Shown: in pieces, positions 42,201 through 48,632 of the stretch
Layout: each line of letters opens with the position of its first letter
Position numbering within the stretch: the first letter of the stretch is position 1
Source: Monarcha castaneiventris obscurior
Lineage: Eukaryota > Chordata > Aves > Passeriformes > Monarchidae
NCBI GenBank assembly: GCA_026261815.1
Contig: JAMPIT010000417.1
Span: 2,699,501 to 2,763,500, forward strand
Direction: 5' to 3'
Length of the DNA stretch: 64,000 bases
Notes under the pieces: model-generated
What the model saw: the letters and a program-made list of their open reading frames with translations, nothing else
The model's database searches: none
Told to the model about the DNA's origin: nothing
Made by a program: the position numbers and the translations under genes

Positions 42201-45200
42201 TCAGGTACATAGATACCTAATTTATAGTAACCTACATCTGAAAATCCTTGGCAGTGTTTTAAATTAGCATGGTGATCAACCCAAAAGTGCTTTTTAAACA
42301 TCAGTTACACATCTTCAATGTAAAATGGGCAGTGGTGGTTTCTGAAATAAGAACCTTCTAATAATATTTTTGAGAGAGGACCAAAGTGGCACTGAATTTT
42401 TCATTTCTCTATGCCATCTTCCTCTTTTCTTTTTATTAGCAAGGCTGAATATGGTCCTCAAGCAAATAACTCTCCCCACATACATGCACACAAAAGGTAA
42501 TTTCAGAATTTTCCATGTGGTCTGCTTGAGATAATGTCATTGGAATAAAATGTTGCCACAGCATAAGTGCTGCTTGATAAATGCCAAGGCAAAATAGACG
42601 TTTATTTTCAAAGTGGGAGACATTTATCATGTGACAGGATTCTCTTTATATCTATTATGTGAAATGATTAATGATGTAGAGGCTGTCATTTTGTCTGATG
42701 GATGCTGTGAAACAGTGACAATTGTGCACTGTGCCATTATTACGAGGCTGTATTTTGACCAGCTTGGAGAACAAATGATATTTTGGCCAATCACAGTTTT
42801 CAGGAGGGTAGACAGAGCTGTCCTTTAGTGGGTGTTTCTGATTACCTGAAGGTGTTTGCTCAAACTTTCATTAATATATGTCAGTAATTGGTAAAATAAT
42901 GTTTAGAATACTAATAAGATTAACACGCCATGCATTATACATGTATAAATATCATCTTGTCAGGGTGTTTGTTTATAATATCTTCAGTAAACACATAGCA
43001 AAAGTATGCTCAGTCACTAGGTTTAAAACCTGAACCAGGGGCAATTTTGCCTCAGTAGAAACTGCAAGGTTTGGGCACTTGTGTTTATACAGGAAACACA
43101 GCTATTTGTATTGCAGAAAATTTATATTCATCAGCTAAGGTTTATTTTGCTGTGAATTCAATTAGAATAACCTAAAAGTTGAATATTCTGAAAAATTTTG
43201 TAAGGCTGAGCCATCTGTTGGCTTATTGGGAGAGACTGATAGTACAGCATATGTTTGTACTACACAGATAGTACACATTTTCCCTTGTTTTATACCATTA
43301 GGAAATTGCTAAAAGGTGTTTATCTGAAGTCAAAGCACTGTTGTCTGTTGTTCCAGCCTTGTCCTCGCCATTAACTAAGGTATGTTGTTCTCATTAAGGG
43401 TAAAAATCTGTTTTCTAAAATAAAACAATTGTTCAGTTAAACTGAAACATGGATTATACCACTAAGCACCTTCCCTTTTTTTTCCCTCATTGTTAGACTT
43501 TCTGTTTTGGTTTTATTTTATCATCTTTACAAGTAAAATAAAAATGTGCATGATTACACAGTGTGAATATCTTCACTGTTCATTAAAATCAAATTTTCAT
43601 ACATGCAAAAATGTATTAAAAGGGGATTTTGCTCACAATGGTTAATACAGATTATCCACCACTCTCTGGTCATTGTTAACACAGACTCCAGTGAATTTCC
43701 ATGATCCAATTGCCAAATGCAATTTCTTTCCATTTGTGCATTTTTGCAGTTCTTCAGGCTCAATTCTTCTATTTTCTTTAGCTTTCTCTGCCTTGCCCAT
43801 GACACGTTTTGAGAGATAGCATGCCATTTTTCTGTCCATGCTGCTGGACAAAACATCTTATTCCCCATTACCCAGTGCAGCCAGTATCCCAGAGGAGACT
43901 GTGGGAACTGGCCCGTAGCAGGGAGCAGTGCTGTGCAGTGTTCTCAGCCACCTTAGGGGATCAGGAAAGGACCACAGCAGCCAGGGCTCAAGGGACTCCA
44001 CAGGAGATTCTGGAATCCACTGTATCCTCAAATAACTTGCCAGTAATTGTTCACAATGGAATGATAATGGAAAAGGTATCCACTGTACTCTCCCAGACAG
44101 ATAGCTCTTCCTACCAGAAAAGAACCCTGAGTTTTATCTGAGAACAGCTGGGCTAGTGGGCTGTTAGAGAAGAGAGAATTTGTAGTGCTGTCCTGTGCGT
44201 CCTGCAGTCCGGTACCTGAGTACACACTTCCCTTTGATACACATTGCACCATTCTTGCCACCCCTCGTTATCCATCCCTAAGTTCTCTCTCAAATGACTC
44301 CCAGACCTTCGTATCACTCAGTCTGGCTTTATCAATGCATCAGAATATACCCTCATCCATTCTGTAAAGCTATACTTTTCACAGTCCCACTGAGGTGTCT
44401 TCCATGGTAGCAAGATTTGATAGATTCCTAGGGAAGGATACAGTTAAACTTTCACAGAATCATGGAAACTTCCCGGAACTGTTTAAATTCTTGTGAATTC
44501 CTTTCACTTTGCCTGCTTCTATTTGTGGGTCTACGAGGGAAGTGAAGGAGGAGATTTAGTGGTGTTCTTCTAGAAAGAATATGTTTGCTGCTCTGTTTTA
44601 TTCTCGCTGAATTCCACAAGAAGCTAAAATGTTTCAACAGGTGGAACATCACAAAGCTTTTCATCACAAAGTTTCAAACACAAATTTGCTTCAAACTAAG
44701 ATGCTTTCAGATGTGGTAGTTTTGGTTGAGCAGCTGAAGCCTAATCCTACAATATGCTGAGTATCTTTGTTCTTCTCTGAAGCCAACAGAACTTGCAGGG
44801 TGCTCAGCACTTCATTATGTACAGCAGATTTCAAAGTAGCATTTCCAAACTCTCCTAGAAGCTGTATGTGTGCATTACCCTGCCTCAGCTGGAGGCAGAA
44901 AGCTCAGAGAGGGACTATATACGGCATAGAATAGTACATTCCCTTTGTTTTCAAGCATGTAGGAGAAGGCAGCAGATACATTTCTTATATGTAGTTTTTC
45001 ACCATTTTCCCCCACCAAACACTTTTTTGTTGCTCATCTTCTGGTGAATTAATTGGACAAAGTCAGTTCTAATTTGTGGTCTTTGTTTTCTCATTGTCTG
45101 AGCTGTCACACACCTATCGTGTTTCCACCTTCTCTTCTTTGATTCTGTTTTTCCTGTGTGTGTGTCTTATGGTACTTTTGATTCAGCCCTGGATTATATT

Positions 45201-46025
45201 TATAAACAGAAAAAATGGACTTTCATTGAATTATTCATTTAAAATTATTTGACACTTCATGTTTTAAGAAAAAATATTATCAGCCTGCTTGTTTTTAATG
45301 CTATTTAATGAGTAGCTATGTCCTTGAGGGAGAAAAAGTGTAGTGTTTGGAAGCTCCAATCTTAAATGTTAGAAGTAAATTTATAAATAAAATAATTGCA
45401 TTAAAAATTAACCTCCCAAGGTAGCTTGTTCCAAGCTTCTCTTCCTTTAATTGTTTTTCTTGATACCTAAATCAGTTAAACAGTTCTCCGTGTTCAATGG
45501 ACACACAAACTAGTTTATCATTGCCCTTTTTCACCTTTTACTGTTAGCTCAGTTCCTTCAATTTCTCATCTTAGGAAAAGCCATCCAAATCAGTAATCAT
45601 TCTTGCTGCTCTTTATTTTACCTACAGATGATCATGATAAACTTTGTGAGCAAGACTGTTGATAAAGCTGACTCCCTTGAGTCCTGTTTTACTAGTTTTC
45701 TGCAAGAGATTTCATTAACCACAAATTTATACTGAGGCAATACATATTTCTAACTTATTAATTGGTTGTAGTTCAGAAATCTGGCTTTATATGGAACTAT
45801 TGGTATATATGTATATGTATATTGGTATGTATGTACTTTTTGGTAATATAGTTATTAATTTGGTTTTTTTTCTTTTTTTTTTTTTTTTTTTTTTTGTCTT
45901 TCCAGATCCCATTTGATGTTACTTTGCAATCGATAACAAATTTGGAAGATATGTTTGATCTTGCCAATGGCTGTACAATAACTGAAGGAACTCTTTTCAA
46001 TTGGATCATTTCTCTGCTTCACTAA
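205..46025 (+). CDS. CFAP54: CFAP54, cilia and flagella associated protein 54 (3' half; 5'-truncated by window)
   Basis: This is a spliced gene with 34 coding exons in the window, each listed separately. CFAP54 is a very large (about 3,000 residues in mammals) protein of the ciliary central apparatus, known as part of the C1d projection with CFAP46, CFAP74 and CFAP221, and needed for normal beating of motile cilia. Identification rests on remembered similarity of several exon peptides to vertebrate CFAP54, for example MTCRNYIG, KVQALHELGNLHFYA and VLLLYAYNTNP, and on NEDD1 lying directly downstream. The exons add up to about 1,600 residues, roughly the C-terminal half. The protein is mostly helical, with TPR-like stretches in exons 8-9 and 23-24, hydrophilic linkers in exons 28-30 and a short coiled coil in exon 32. 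I see no signal peptide or membrane segment. Phases agree from exon 2 to the stop with no in-frame stop; the exon 1-2 junction does not agree. Confidence 0.93.
533..760 (+). CDS. CFAP54: CFAP54 window exon 2
   Basis: The acceptor is gtacacag and the donor AAG|gtaaaa; both ends are phase 0. The peptide begins VLAHRGSHWTLLQNACREL and continues with an aromatic-rich helical stretch ending in IIDLQASSSLK. An in-frame TGA at 521-523 rules out a start further upstream. Confidence 0.9.
970..1193 (+). CDS. CFAP54: CFAP54 window exon 3
   Basis: The acceptor is ttcattgtag and the donor CA|gtaagt, phase 0 in and 2 out. The peptide starts IVDPEGDFCIPSCLGSIVDE and ends with the helix KKWEALVHIAIQFNIFT. 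Confidence 0.92.
1292..1427 (+). CDS. CFAP54: CFAP54 window exon 4
   Basis: The acceptor is a strong T-rich tract (gttttttttccag). It completes CA|T and reads RYTEQVSPLLVYAQRQLL. The donor AAG|gtggaa is weak but gives the phase 0 that exon 5 needs. A competing CAG|gtttct at 1439 would give phase 2 and break the frame. Confidence 0.88.
2079..2164. repeat. (TGAACA)n hexanucleotide microsatellite, about 14 copies
   Basis: This is an uninterrupted run of TGAACA units with a single A-to-G change (TGAACG at about 2098-2103). It lies in the CFAP54 intron between exons 4 and 5. Being a multiple of three, it creates open frames of alternating Met-Phe or His-Val on the minus strand, which are artefacts of the repeat. 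Confidence 0.95.
3051..3165 (+). CDS. CFAP54: CFAP54 window exon 5
   Basis: The acceptor is ccatctttttag and the donor ACAG|gtcaga, phase 0 in and 1 out. The peptide opens MTCRNYIGYKLQLPVAR, which resembles the ITCRNFIG segment I associate with mammalian CFAP54 and is one of the clearest identity clues. Confidence 0.92.
3726..3878 (+). CDS. CFAP54: CFAP54 window exon 6
   Basis: The acceptor is attccttttag and the donor CAAG|gtgagt, phase 1 at both ends. The peptide includes KALVCVPLDVNDTLRCFRET, then a basic helix RALRHSRKLLSLFLAHTQ. Confidence 0.93.
4387..4584 (+). CDS. CFAP54: CFAP54 window exon 7 (start could be 4336)
   Basis: The start follows cacttttctgatctag, the better pyrimidine tract, and gives the phase 1 required after exon 6. 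A poorer acceptor at 4334-4335 (tgctagag) would add 17 in-frame residues and is also possible. The donor is ATAG|gtaatt, phase 1 out. The peptide has a Ser-rich start, then KLKFNMGGEVIFLPAPCDLS. Confidence 0.8.
5247..5264. repeat. (AT)n microsatellite
   Basis: Nine AT dinucleotides lie in the CFAP54 intron between exons 7 and 8. Confidence 0.9.
5471..5558 (+). CDS. CFAP54: CFAP54 window exon 8
   Basis: The acceptor is taaataacag and the donor AAAAG|gtacag, phase 1 in and 2 out. The peptide VQALHELGNLHFYAGSK is the first helix of a TPR-like hairpin (L-x-x-L-G-N-x-x-F-Y-A pattern) that continues in exon 9. It is strongly reminiscent of mammalian CFAP54. Confidence 0.94.
5992..6198 (+). CDS. 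CFAP54: CFAP54 window exon 9
   Basis: The acceptor is atgttacag and the donor CTCA|gtaagt, phase 2 at both ends. DAFKYWCQALDETLNIADAL is the second TPR-like helix, a cargo-stacking fold inferred from pattern only. It is followed by a Trp/Gly segment and the helix CLHAAVLVAKIA. Confidence 0.94.
7745..7811 (+). CDS. CFAP54: CFAP54 window exon 10
   Basis: This 67-nt exon has acceptor tgtgctttag and donor AAG|gtaaga, phase 2 in and 0 out. The peptide is YITTSQMRLRTKYCYFSAIL plus FK. Confidence 0.93.
7812..9492 (+). other. CFAP54 intron between exons 10 and 11
   Basis: This is 1.7 kb of AT-rich sequence. I see no repeat family, RNA gene or extra exon in it. Confidence 0.6.
9493..9675 (+). CDS. 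CFAP54: CFAP54 window exon 11
   Basis: The acceptor is tattactttcag and the donor ATA|gtaagt, phase 0 at both ends. The peptide starts TLFRASLPHPTTDYDFVQYE and ends in the helix ASLNFIMFELHCAKQNLI. Confidence 0.94.
11221..11555 (-). mobile_element. CR1 LINE fragment (3' end)
   Basis: The plus strand reads the reverse complement of a CR1 tail: 'gatcacagaatgcttagggattgaagggac', then the usual 'gggacaccttccactagaccaggttgctca' and 'cctcaccacgctcatggtaaagaacttcttcctaa' blocks. It is a 5'-truncated, diverged copy in the intron between CFAP54 exons 11 and 12. It has no coding capacity. Confidence 0.88.
12115..12201 (+). CDS. CFAP54: CFAP54 window exon 12
   Basis: The acceptor is ttttgctacag and the donor AAG|gtaatc, phase 0 at both ends, 29 codons. 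The peptide ILPLFTLYQYIVSEICKDPA continues with KCIEGRILK, close to a CFAP54 segment I recognise from mammals. Confidence 0.94.
12714..12776. repeat. G/T-rich low-complexity tract
   Basis: Runs of T broken by GG and GGGG lie in the intron before CFAP54 exon 13. It is simple-sequence DNA with no function visible. Confidence 0.8.
13195..13317 (+). CDS. CFAP54: CFAP54 window exon 13
   Basis: The acceptor is ttttttcatag and the donor CAG|gtaaac, phase 0 at both ends, 41 codons. The peptide IKVLTDIGFFTEALQELSLL is a TPR-like helix pair, followed by WGEKIPWKIPAGYRYIEQMQ. Confidence 0.94.
13600..13960. other. GC-rich block in CFAP54 intron, origin unknown
   Basis: About 360 bases rich in CAGG, CTGG and GGGG sit in an otherwise AT-rich intron between exons 13 and 14. 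Overlapping open frames exist on both strands, but their composition is what GC-rich non-coding DNA gives. I recognise no repeat family. It may be an old transposon copy or a GC-biased patch. Confidence 0.45.
14509..14562 (+). CDS. CFAP54: CFAP54 window exon 14 (54 nt)
   Basis: This is a short 18-codon exon, ALQKFDSSKSLMTITNLQ, with acceptor tgtttattttacag and donor CAG|gtaaaa, phase 0 at both ends. Because both neighbours are also phase 0, skipping it would keep the frame. Confidence 0.92.
14563..15908 (+). other. CFAP54 intron between exons 14 and 15
   Basis: This AT-rich intron contains a perfect 15-bp tandem duplication (TGAATATTAAACTCA, 15466-15480 and 15481-15495). Nothing else is recognisable. 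Confidence 0.7.
15909..16125 (+). CDS. CFAP54: CFAP54 window exon 15
   Basis: The acceptor is ctttcttgtag and the donor AAAAG|gtaatt, phase 0 in and 1 out. The helix KLTLAKMHLIICLSATINNI is followed by a polar Asn/Ser/Lys-rich linker. Confidence 0.93.
16447..16541 (+). CDS. CFAP54: CFAP54 window exon 16
   Basis: The acceptor is gcaatgtatttgacag, weak in pyrimidines, and the donor AAG|gtaatt, phase 1 in and 0 out. The peptide is polar at first (QNSRQQEQRDTI), then HLVDCKDELNMAMLK. The frame stays open into the intron to about 16658, which is coincidental. Confidence 0.88.
17417..17431 (+). repeat. G-run (G9-A-G5)
   Basis: An almost pure guanine tract lies in the intron between CFAP54 exons 16 and 17, flanked by T runs. 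Confidence 0.85.
17923..17946. repeat. (AC)n microsatellite grading into C-rich tail
   Basis: About seven AC units are followed by CCCCCACCCC, upstream of CFAP54 exon 17. Confidence 0.9.
18088..18257 (+). CDS. CFAP54: CFAP54 window exon 17
   Basis: The acceptor is gtcttcttctctag and the donor GCAG|gtaagt, phase 0 in and 2 out. The peptide is strongly helical and charged: GILLTEAEERLSYLVQDIQE, then SVEDLEALIEAKLELASISQ. Confidence 0.94.
22746..22840 (+). mobile_element. CR1 LINE 3' tail
   Basis: The sequence reads GTTGGACTTGATGATCT...AAAGGTCTTTGCCAGAC...ATGATTCTATGATTCTGTG, the typical CR1 3' end with its terminal short repeat. Only about 95 bp remain, a severely 5'-truncated copy. Confidence 0.85.
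22917..23122 (-). mobile_element. CR1 LINE 3' fragment, opposite orientation
   Basis: The plus strand shows the reverse complement of a CR1 end: tcatagaacaatagcatcgt, then gggttggaagagacctt, aagtccaaccatcaaccc, gcaccaccactgtgacccctaaaccact and tccctggccaacctattccagtgcttgaccaccct. It is about 205 bp long and lies 76 bp from the plus-strand CR1 tail. Confidence 0.9.
23360..23462 (+). CDS. CFAP54: CFAP54 window exon 18
   Basis: The acceptor is ctctacaccacag and the donor TTG|gtatgt, phase 2 in and 0 out. The peptide reads VALAFSAIRLLQDAKVFSMD, then an acidic-basic segment EEKDEKEYL. Confidence 0.93.
24892..25030 (+). CDS. CFAP54: CFAP54 window exon 19
   Basis: The acceptor is ggaacttattag and the donor AAAG|gtacta, phase 0 in and 1 out. 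The peptide contains RVTAQERTNVRLWLRCR and the helix LVTALVAQIQGV. It is GC-richer than its flanks, as expected for constrained coding DNA. Confidence 0.94.
25936..26093 (+). CDS. CFAP54: CFAP54 window exon 20
   Basis: The acceptor is ttctcttcttttag and the donor CAG|gtttga, phase 1 in and 0 out. The peptide is an Ala/Glu-rich helical hairpin, EAEAFGDTETQAEMMVQAAI, followed by LDLQEKRPVADIKLLLQ. Confidence 0.94.
26291..26476 (+). CDS. CFAP54: CFAP54 window exon 21
   Basis: The acceptor is gtctgtgtccgaacag and the donor GCA|gtgagt, phase 0 at both ends. The coding frame gives NIIGLLHEDTFISLP and LPASLTLVKSMLLLADILPL. Two other frames are also open here by chance, but only this one joins both neighbours in phase. 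Confidence 0.94.
26477..27698 (+). other. CFAP54 intron between exons 21 and 22
   Basis: This is 1.2 kb of AT-rich intronic sequence without a recognisable repeat or additional exon. Confidence 0.6.
27699..27825 (+). CDS. CFAP54: CFAP54 window exon 22
   Basis: The acceptor is ctcttttcatag and the donor ATTG|gtaaga, phase 0 in and 1 out. The peptide contains IFACGEPLERQIEDSTLTCL and LPTKNIYLPHINVLAQVKMK. Confidence 0.94.
28133..28288 (+). CDS. CFAP54: CFAP54 window exon 23
   Basis: The acceptor is ggtttttttctttag and the donor ATAG|gtaaat, phase 1 at both ends. The peptide is TPR-like: ARGDHLQWLRALRHLESALK, then LCRAAATKKLAMEAELLFQ. Confidence 0.94.
29318..29426 (+). CDS. CFAP54: CFAP54 window exon 24
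   Basis: The acceptor is tattcctttctaag and the donor TATGA|gtaaga, phase 1 in and 2 out. The peptide starts GKVERQITETGKNKTSQ and continues with the helix AVETLLEAIKLSQKHDQ. Confidence 0.93.
31029..31134 (+). CDS. CFAP54: CFAP54 window exon 25
   Basis: The acceptor is gttgtttcttacag and the donor AGT|gtaggt, phase 2 in and 0 out. LIRRSYLEIALLYLCFATNN resembles the YLEIALLY segment of mammalian CFAP54. A Ser/Lys-rich linker starts here. Confidence 0.94.
31876..31965 (+). CDS. CFAP54: CFAP54 window exon 26
   Basis: The acceptor is gtgtataattttag and the donor CAG|gttggt, phase 0 at both ends, 30 codons. The start is polar (TSSGELSSEEAVKS), then EVYKVKAWIAIRAATQ. Confidence 0.92.
32495..32636 (+). 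CDS. CFAP54: CFAP54 window exon 27
   Basis: The acceptor is aatgttatttttag and the donor TCTG|gtattc, phase 0 in and 1 out. The peptide is VSEAVLASQLLIGMKSVKEQ, then FATMDLFSSYRDFIS. Confidence 0.93.
32637..34783 (+). other. CFAP54 intron between exons 27 and 28
   Basis: This 2.1-kb intron has an A/C-rich simple tract at about 33152-33226. It also has an unassigned strong acceptor (cattttttcttttag) at 33773, which could define a 12-nt cassette exon. Confidence 0.65.
33152..33226. repeat. A/C-rich low-complexity tract
   Basis: The plus strand reads repeated ACAAAAC/CAAACC-like blocks with no strict period. It produces matching open frames on both strands that are not coding. Confidence 0.8.
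34784..34981 (+). CDS. CFAP54: CFAP54 window exon 28
   Basis: The acceptor is attgaagttccag and the donor TCTG|gtaggt, phase 1 at both ends. The first two thirds are an acidic Ser/Glu-rich, probably disordered linker (ENEQIIEDKQSESEGTESP). The end is the conserved-looking TWVHIIRYHNHLKRIYNTNL. Confidence 0.93.
36240..36433 (+). CDS. CFAP54: CFAP54 window exon 29
   Basis: The acceptor is ctgcccctaacccag and the donor GAG|gtattt, phase 1 in and 0 out. The peptide has GPGSLSARDGYLSLISDTGI, then VLRIAEMHSFLEKNL and an acidic tail. Confidence 0.93.
36434..39438 (+). other. CFAP54 intron between exons 29 and 30 (3 kb)
   Basis: The intron is AT-rich with no CR1 recognised. A tandem duplication of about 60 bp lies at 37211-37328. 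No further exon is evident. Confidence 0.65.
37211..37328. repeat. Tandem duplication, 60 bp + 58 bp
   Basis: Two adjacent copies both begin ATTCAGTATTAGATGGAGAC and end TATAAAA. The second lacks two bases (CAGGAGCC for CAGGGGAGCC) and has C for T near its end. The similarity suggests a recent duplication. Confidence 0.93.
39439..39624 (+). CDS. CFAP54: CFAP54 window exon 30
   Basis: The acceptor is tattttgtgtttcag and the donor AAG|gtataa, phase 0 at both ends. It starts with a low-complexity Ser/Glu/Val linker (VSPEVTEITSEVSQVRK) and ends with EINIQWYIPSVAKPSK. The latter matches the pattern (I-x-W-Y-x-P) of the corresponding mammalian segment as I recall it. Confidence 0.93.
40380..40418. 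repeat. 19-bp tandem duplication
   Basis: Two copies of TTCCATATAGTCAAAATAT lie in the intron between CFAP54 exons 30 and 31. Confidence 0.9.
40862..40968 (+). CDS. CFAP54: CFAP54 window exon 31
   Basis: The acceptor is ccatctcttttgcag and the donor CTAG|gtaaat, phase 0 in and 2 out. VLLLYAYNTNPVEISNIKIF, then FSGHLWIPLAR, is among the segments most similar to mammalian CFAP54 (VLLLYAYN...GHLWVPL). Confidence 0.95.
41764..41950 (+). CDS. CFAP54: CFAP54 window exon 32
   Basis: The acceptor is tttgtcttcttctag and the donor GAA|gtaagt, phase 2 in and 0 out. It opens with a short coiled-coil heptad pattern, IISLREKLSDLKEQVEILMQ. A polar Ser/Lys/Asp-rich linker follows. Confidence 0.94.
43302..43379 (+). 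CDS. CFAP54: CFAP54 window exon 33
   Basis: The acceptor is gttttataccattag and the donor AAG|gtatgt, phase 0 at both ends, 26 codons. The peptide EIAKRC runs into CLSEVKALLSVVPALSSPL. Confidence 0.93.
43380..45905 (+). other. CFAP54 last intron (2.5 kb)
   Basis: This intron contains a moderately GC-richer stretch at about 43640-44140 with open frames on both strands that I cannot assign to any family. It also has a TA-rich stretch near 45800-45835 and a 23-T run that forms the polypyrimidine tract of the last exon. Confidence 0.6.
45873..45895. repeat. Poly(T) tract at the last CFAP54 acceptor
   Basis: Twenty-three consecutive T residues lie just before gtctttccag, only about 10 bases from the exon 34 splice site. 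It acts as an extreme polypyrimidine tract and is expected to vary in length. Confidence 0.9.
45906..46025 (+). CDS. CFAP54: CFAP54 last coding exon (window exon 34) with stop
   Basis: The acceptor is ttgtctttccag, phase 0 in, and it encodes 39 residues before TAA at 46023-46025. The peptide begins IPFDVTLQSITNLEDMFDLA and ends LFNWIISLLH, fitting the short hydrophobic C-terminus expected for CFAP54. Confidence 0.94.
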   Translation: MPFDVTLQSITNLEDMFDLANGCTITEGTLFNWIISLLH

Positions 46026-46562
46026 CTGCTATTTTGCAATAACTTAATCAATTATTAGCTGAATGCTACAGACTTAGACTAAAGTTCTAGTGTTAATGTA
46101 ACAACTTCATTAATCACATCAGGATTTGACTCATGTTTTATAATTTTCACTTTTAGCTTATTTCTAATTATTTAAATATTAATCGTTTTTAAAATAATTT
46201 TTTAGAAATCAAATATTTTAAAGTAGTTTCTTAATAAGAGGATTTTCTGGCTTTTAAATAATTACTTATTGTTTAGAAAAGCTGAATAGGTTTGTAGCCT
46301 TCTAGTACCTGCTAACAGATATCTCTTTTTCCCTGAAGTTTTATTCTCATCAGCTATTTTTAAAATGCTTTTGCAGTTATCAAAAGTTGGAATTATTTCT
46401 GAAGTTAAGATTTTTTGGGAGGCCTAGAACCATCACTGAGTTTGTTCTTCTACACATCTGTTTGGAAAGTAGCATTTCAGGTTGTTGAGGGTGCAAGTGA
46501 TCATTCAGACATCTTCATAATTTCAAAGCATTTTTTAAAAACAAAACAAAACCCCCACAACA

Positions 46563-47051
46563 AATAAACACTCCCCCCCCCCAAACAAGGCAGCAGGAAG
46601 AATAAAATGGTACAATACTGAATATTTTTTAAATCATTCTAAAAAGCTAACTCTCTGAATGTTGCTGTAAATATTATTTTAAAGTACTCAATATGAGTCC
46701 TAGCAACAGCCACCTGAGGCAATATGTTTGAGAATATTCTCCATCTCAATCACTGGATGGAGATTTTGACATGAACAAGTGGACCAGAGAGGGGCCATGG
46801 CCCTTTGGTTTTACTGACATCCCAAAGCCAGGCACTCCTTTGCTATTTGATTTGTATGCAACAAACAGCAAAAAACCCCAGGACATTTGGGCAGGAATCC
46901 TGTGAGACTTGTTCTATCTCTAGTTATGTTTTTGTGTTGCCAGGAAAATTCAGCATTAATGGTTACCCATTCCTGGGTTAATTTCCGGTGAAAAATCCTT
47001 TCCCTTCAGTCAGGCATTCCCTGTACTGTAGCTGAGTGATAAAACAATAAA
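46563..47051 (+). terminator. CFAP54: Candidate CFAP54 poly(A) signals
   Basis: AATAAA occurs at 46563-46568, 46601-46606 and 47046-47051, and again further on at 47851-47856. The first two would give a 3' UTR of about 0.6 kb. The sequence alone does not show which is used. Confidence 0.35.
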
Positions 47052-48596
47052 CTTTTTTGAGCTATTTGGAAATTGCAGATTTACCTTGGCTTGTGCTTTT
47101 CAGAAAAATGTTACCTGATAGAGTGAAGTTTCTTTCAGGGAGGGAAAGAGAGGTAAGATTCAGCATAATGAGTATCTTAAATGTGATCAGTACAGGAAGA
47201 AAGGAAGTAAAGTTCTCTCCTATTTTTCTTCATTCCTATAAAAGAAAGAAGACTGGATATATTTGTGTTATGTGTAGCTGTTTAAAAGTTGTTATGTTTT
47301 TTACTTCATGTACTCTTTTCTGGAATGCTGTAGGTAGTCAGAAAATTAGAAGGATTATGATACAATGATAAAAAGAAAGGAAAAGTGAGTAATTGATAGG
47401 GCAGTTATTTTTGCAAGACAATTTTAAAACTGAGTTAGTATGATTAACTCAACTGCCTAACAGCTAGTTTGGAGGAGATGCTCCTTAGCATTATTCTTTC
47501 ATTAAAAGAATTTATTGTTCTGCAGTTGTTCAAAACCAGGAAAGAGAAAAATTGACATTAATAATTTTTCTTTTACAAGAAAAAAGTAGAAAATTGCAGT
47601 TTTTAACAACAACAACAAAAAAGCTGTTCTGTCTTTTGTTGTGCTTTGTAAAAACTCTAAACCTATCTTTTTCTGTTTGGGGTCACCTTCAGGATTATCA
47701 CAGGACTTTTATGCATCTTAATTAATATTTGTAAAACATGCTATAGCATCAGGTGAAAATGGAAGTGATGTTCTATTGCAGACAAGGTGTTTTTTCAATG
47801 CTGCCCATCTGGACCTTGTTATAATTCCTATACTTGAAAGAGAAATGTTAAATAAAAGCCTTTACATATTCATTTAAAATACATTACTATACTTACGTTC
47901 TTATAATACATTCTACATTTTTTTAAAAGAAAAATGTTATCCTTTAAGACAGCACAGTGAAATAACAACATTAAAATGTTGACCTCACTGTATCCATAGC
48001 AGCAGATTTTATTCTCATAAACACAGGCTAAAGTATTCAATGCAGGTTTTAGAAGAAAACATTGGAGAAAACATCCTTCTTTTAGCAAACAATTGAACTC
48101 TTTAGTTAAAATCTGCTTGTAAGGAAGGAAGCTTATATCTGAATGTCTCCAGTAATCACACAGAAAAAAAGTATCAAATTAATTGCAAAGTAAATTGTTT
48201 CTTGGTTATGTATTACAGTAATTGGGTGGTTTTTTTTTCCTTACCAGTGAATGGAGACTAAAGCCTTCAATATGCGAAACCAGAATAAATTTGTGTCAGC
48301 ACCATGCTGAATTAGATTTTCATAGAATATTTGTCTGTGTCACTGACTCCAAAATTAAAAAGAGGAGGAAGGAGAATTTCACTGAGTACAGGAAGACCTT
48401 CCTGCTATGGGAAGGTCTTCTCTATGATCTGCCCCATACAATAATGCCAAGAGCTACTTACCACATTGACAGCTTTGAACCACCAGCATGTTTACCAATT
48501 GTTTTCAAATTTTAACTGAAATATTTCTCCATTCTACATCTGTGGAAGGAATGGATAGTGCTTCCCTATCTGATAAATCATGGGATGGGGCACGAG

Positions 48597-48632
<36 letters not shown>
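48597..48632. repeat. (GA)n microsatellite with GAGC tail
   Basis: About 13 GA units are followed by GAGCGAGCGAGC, in the intergenic region. Confidence 0.93.
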
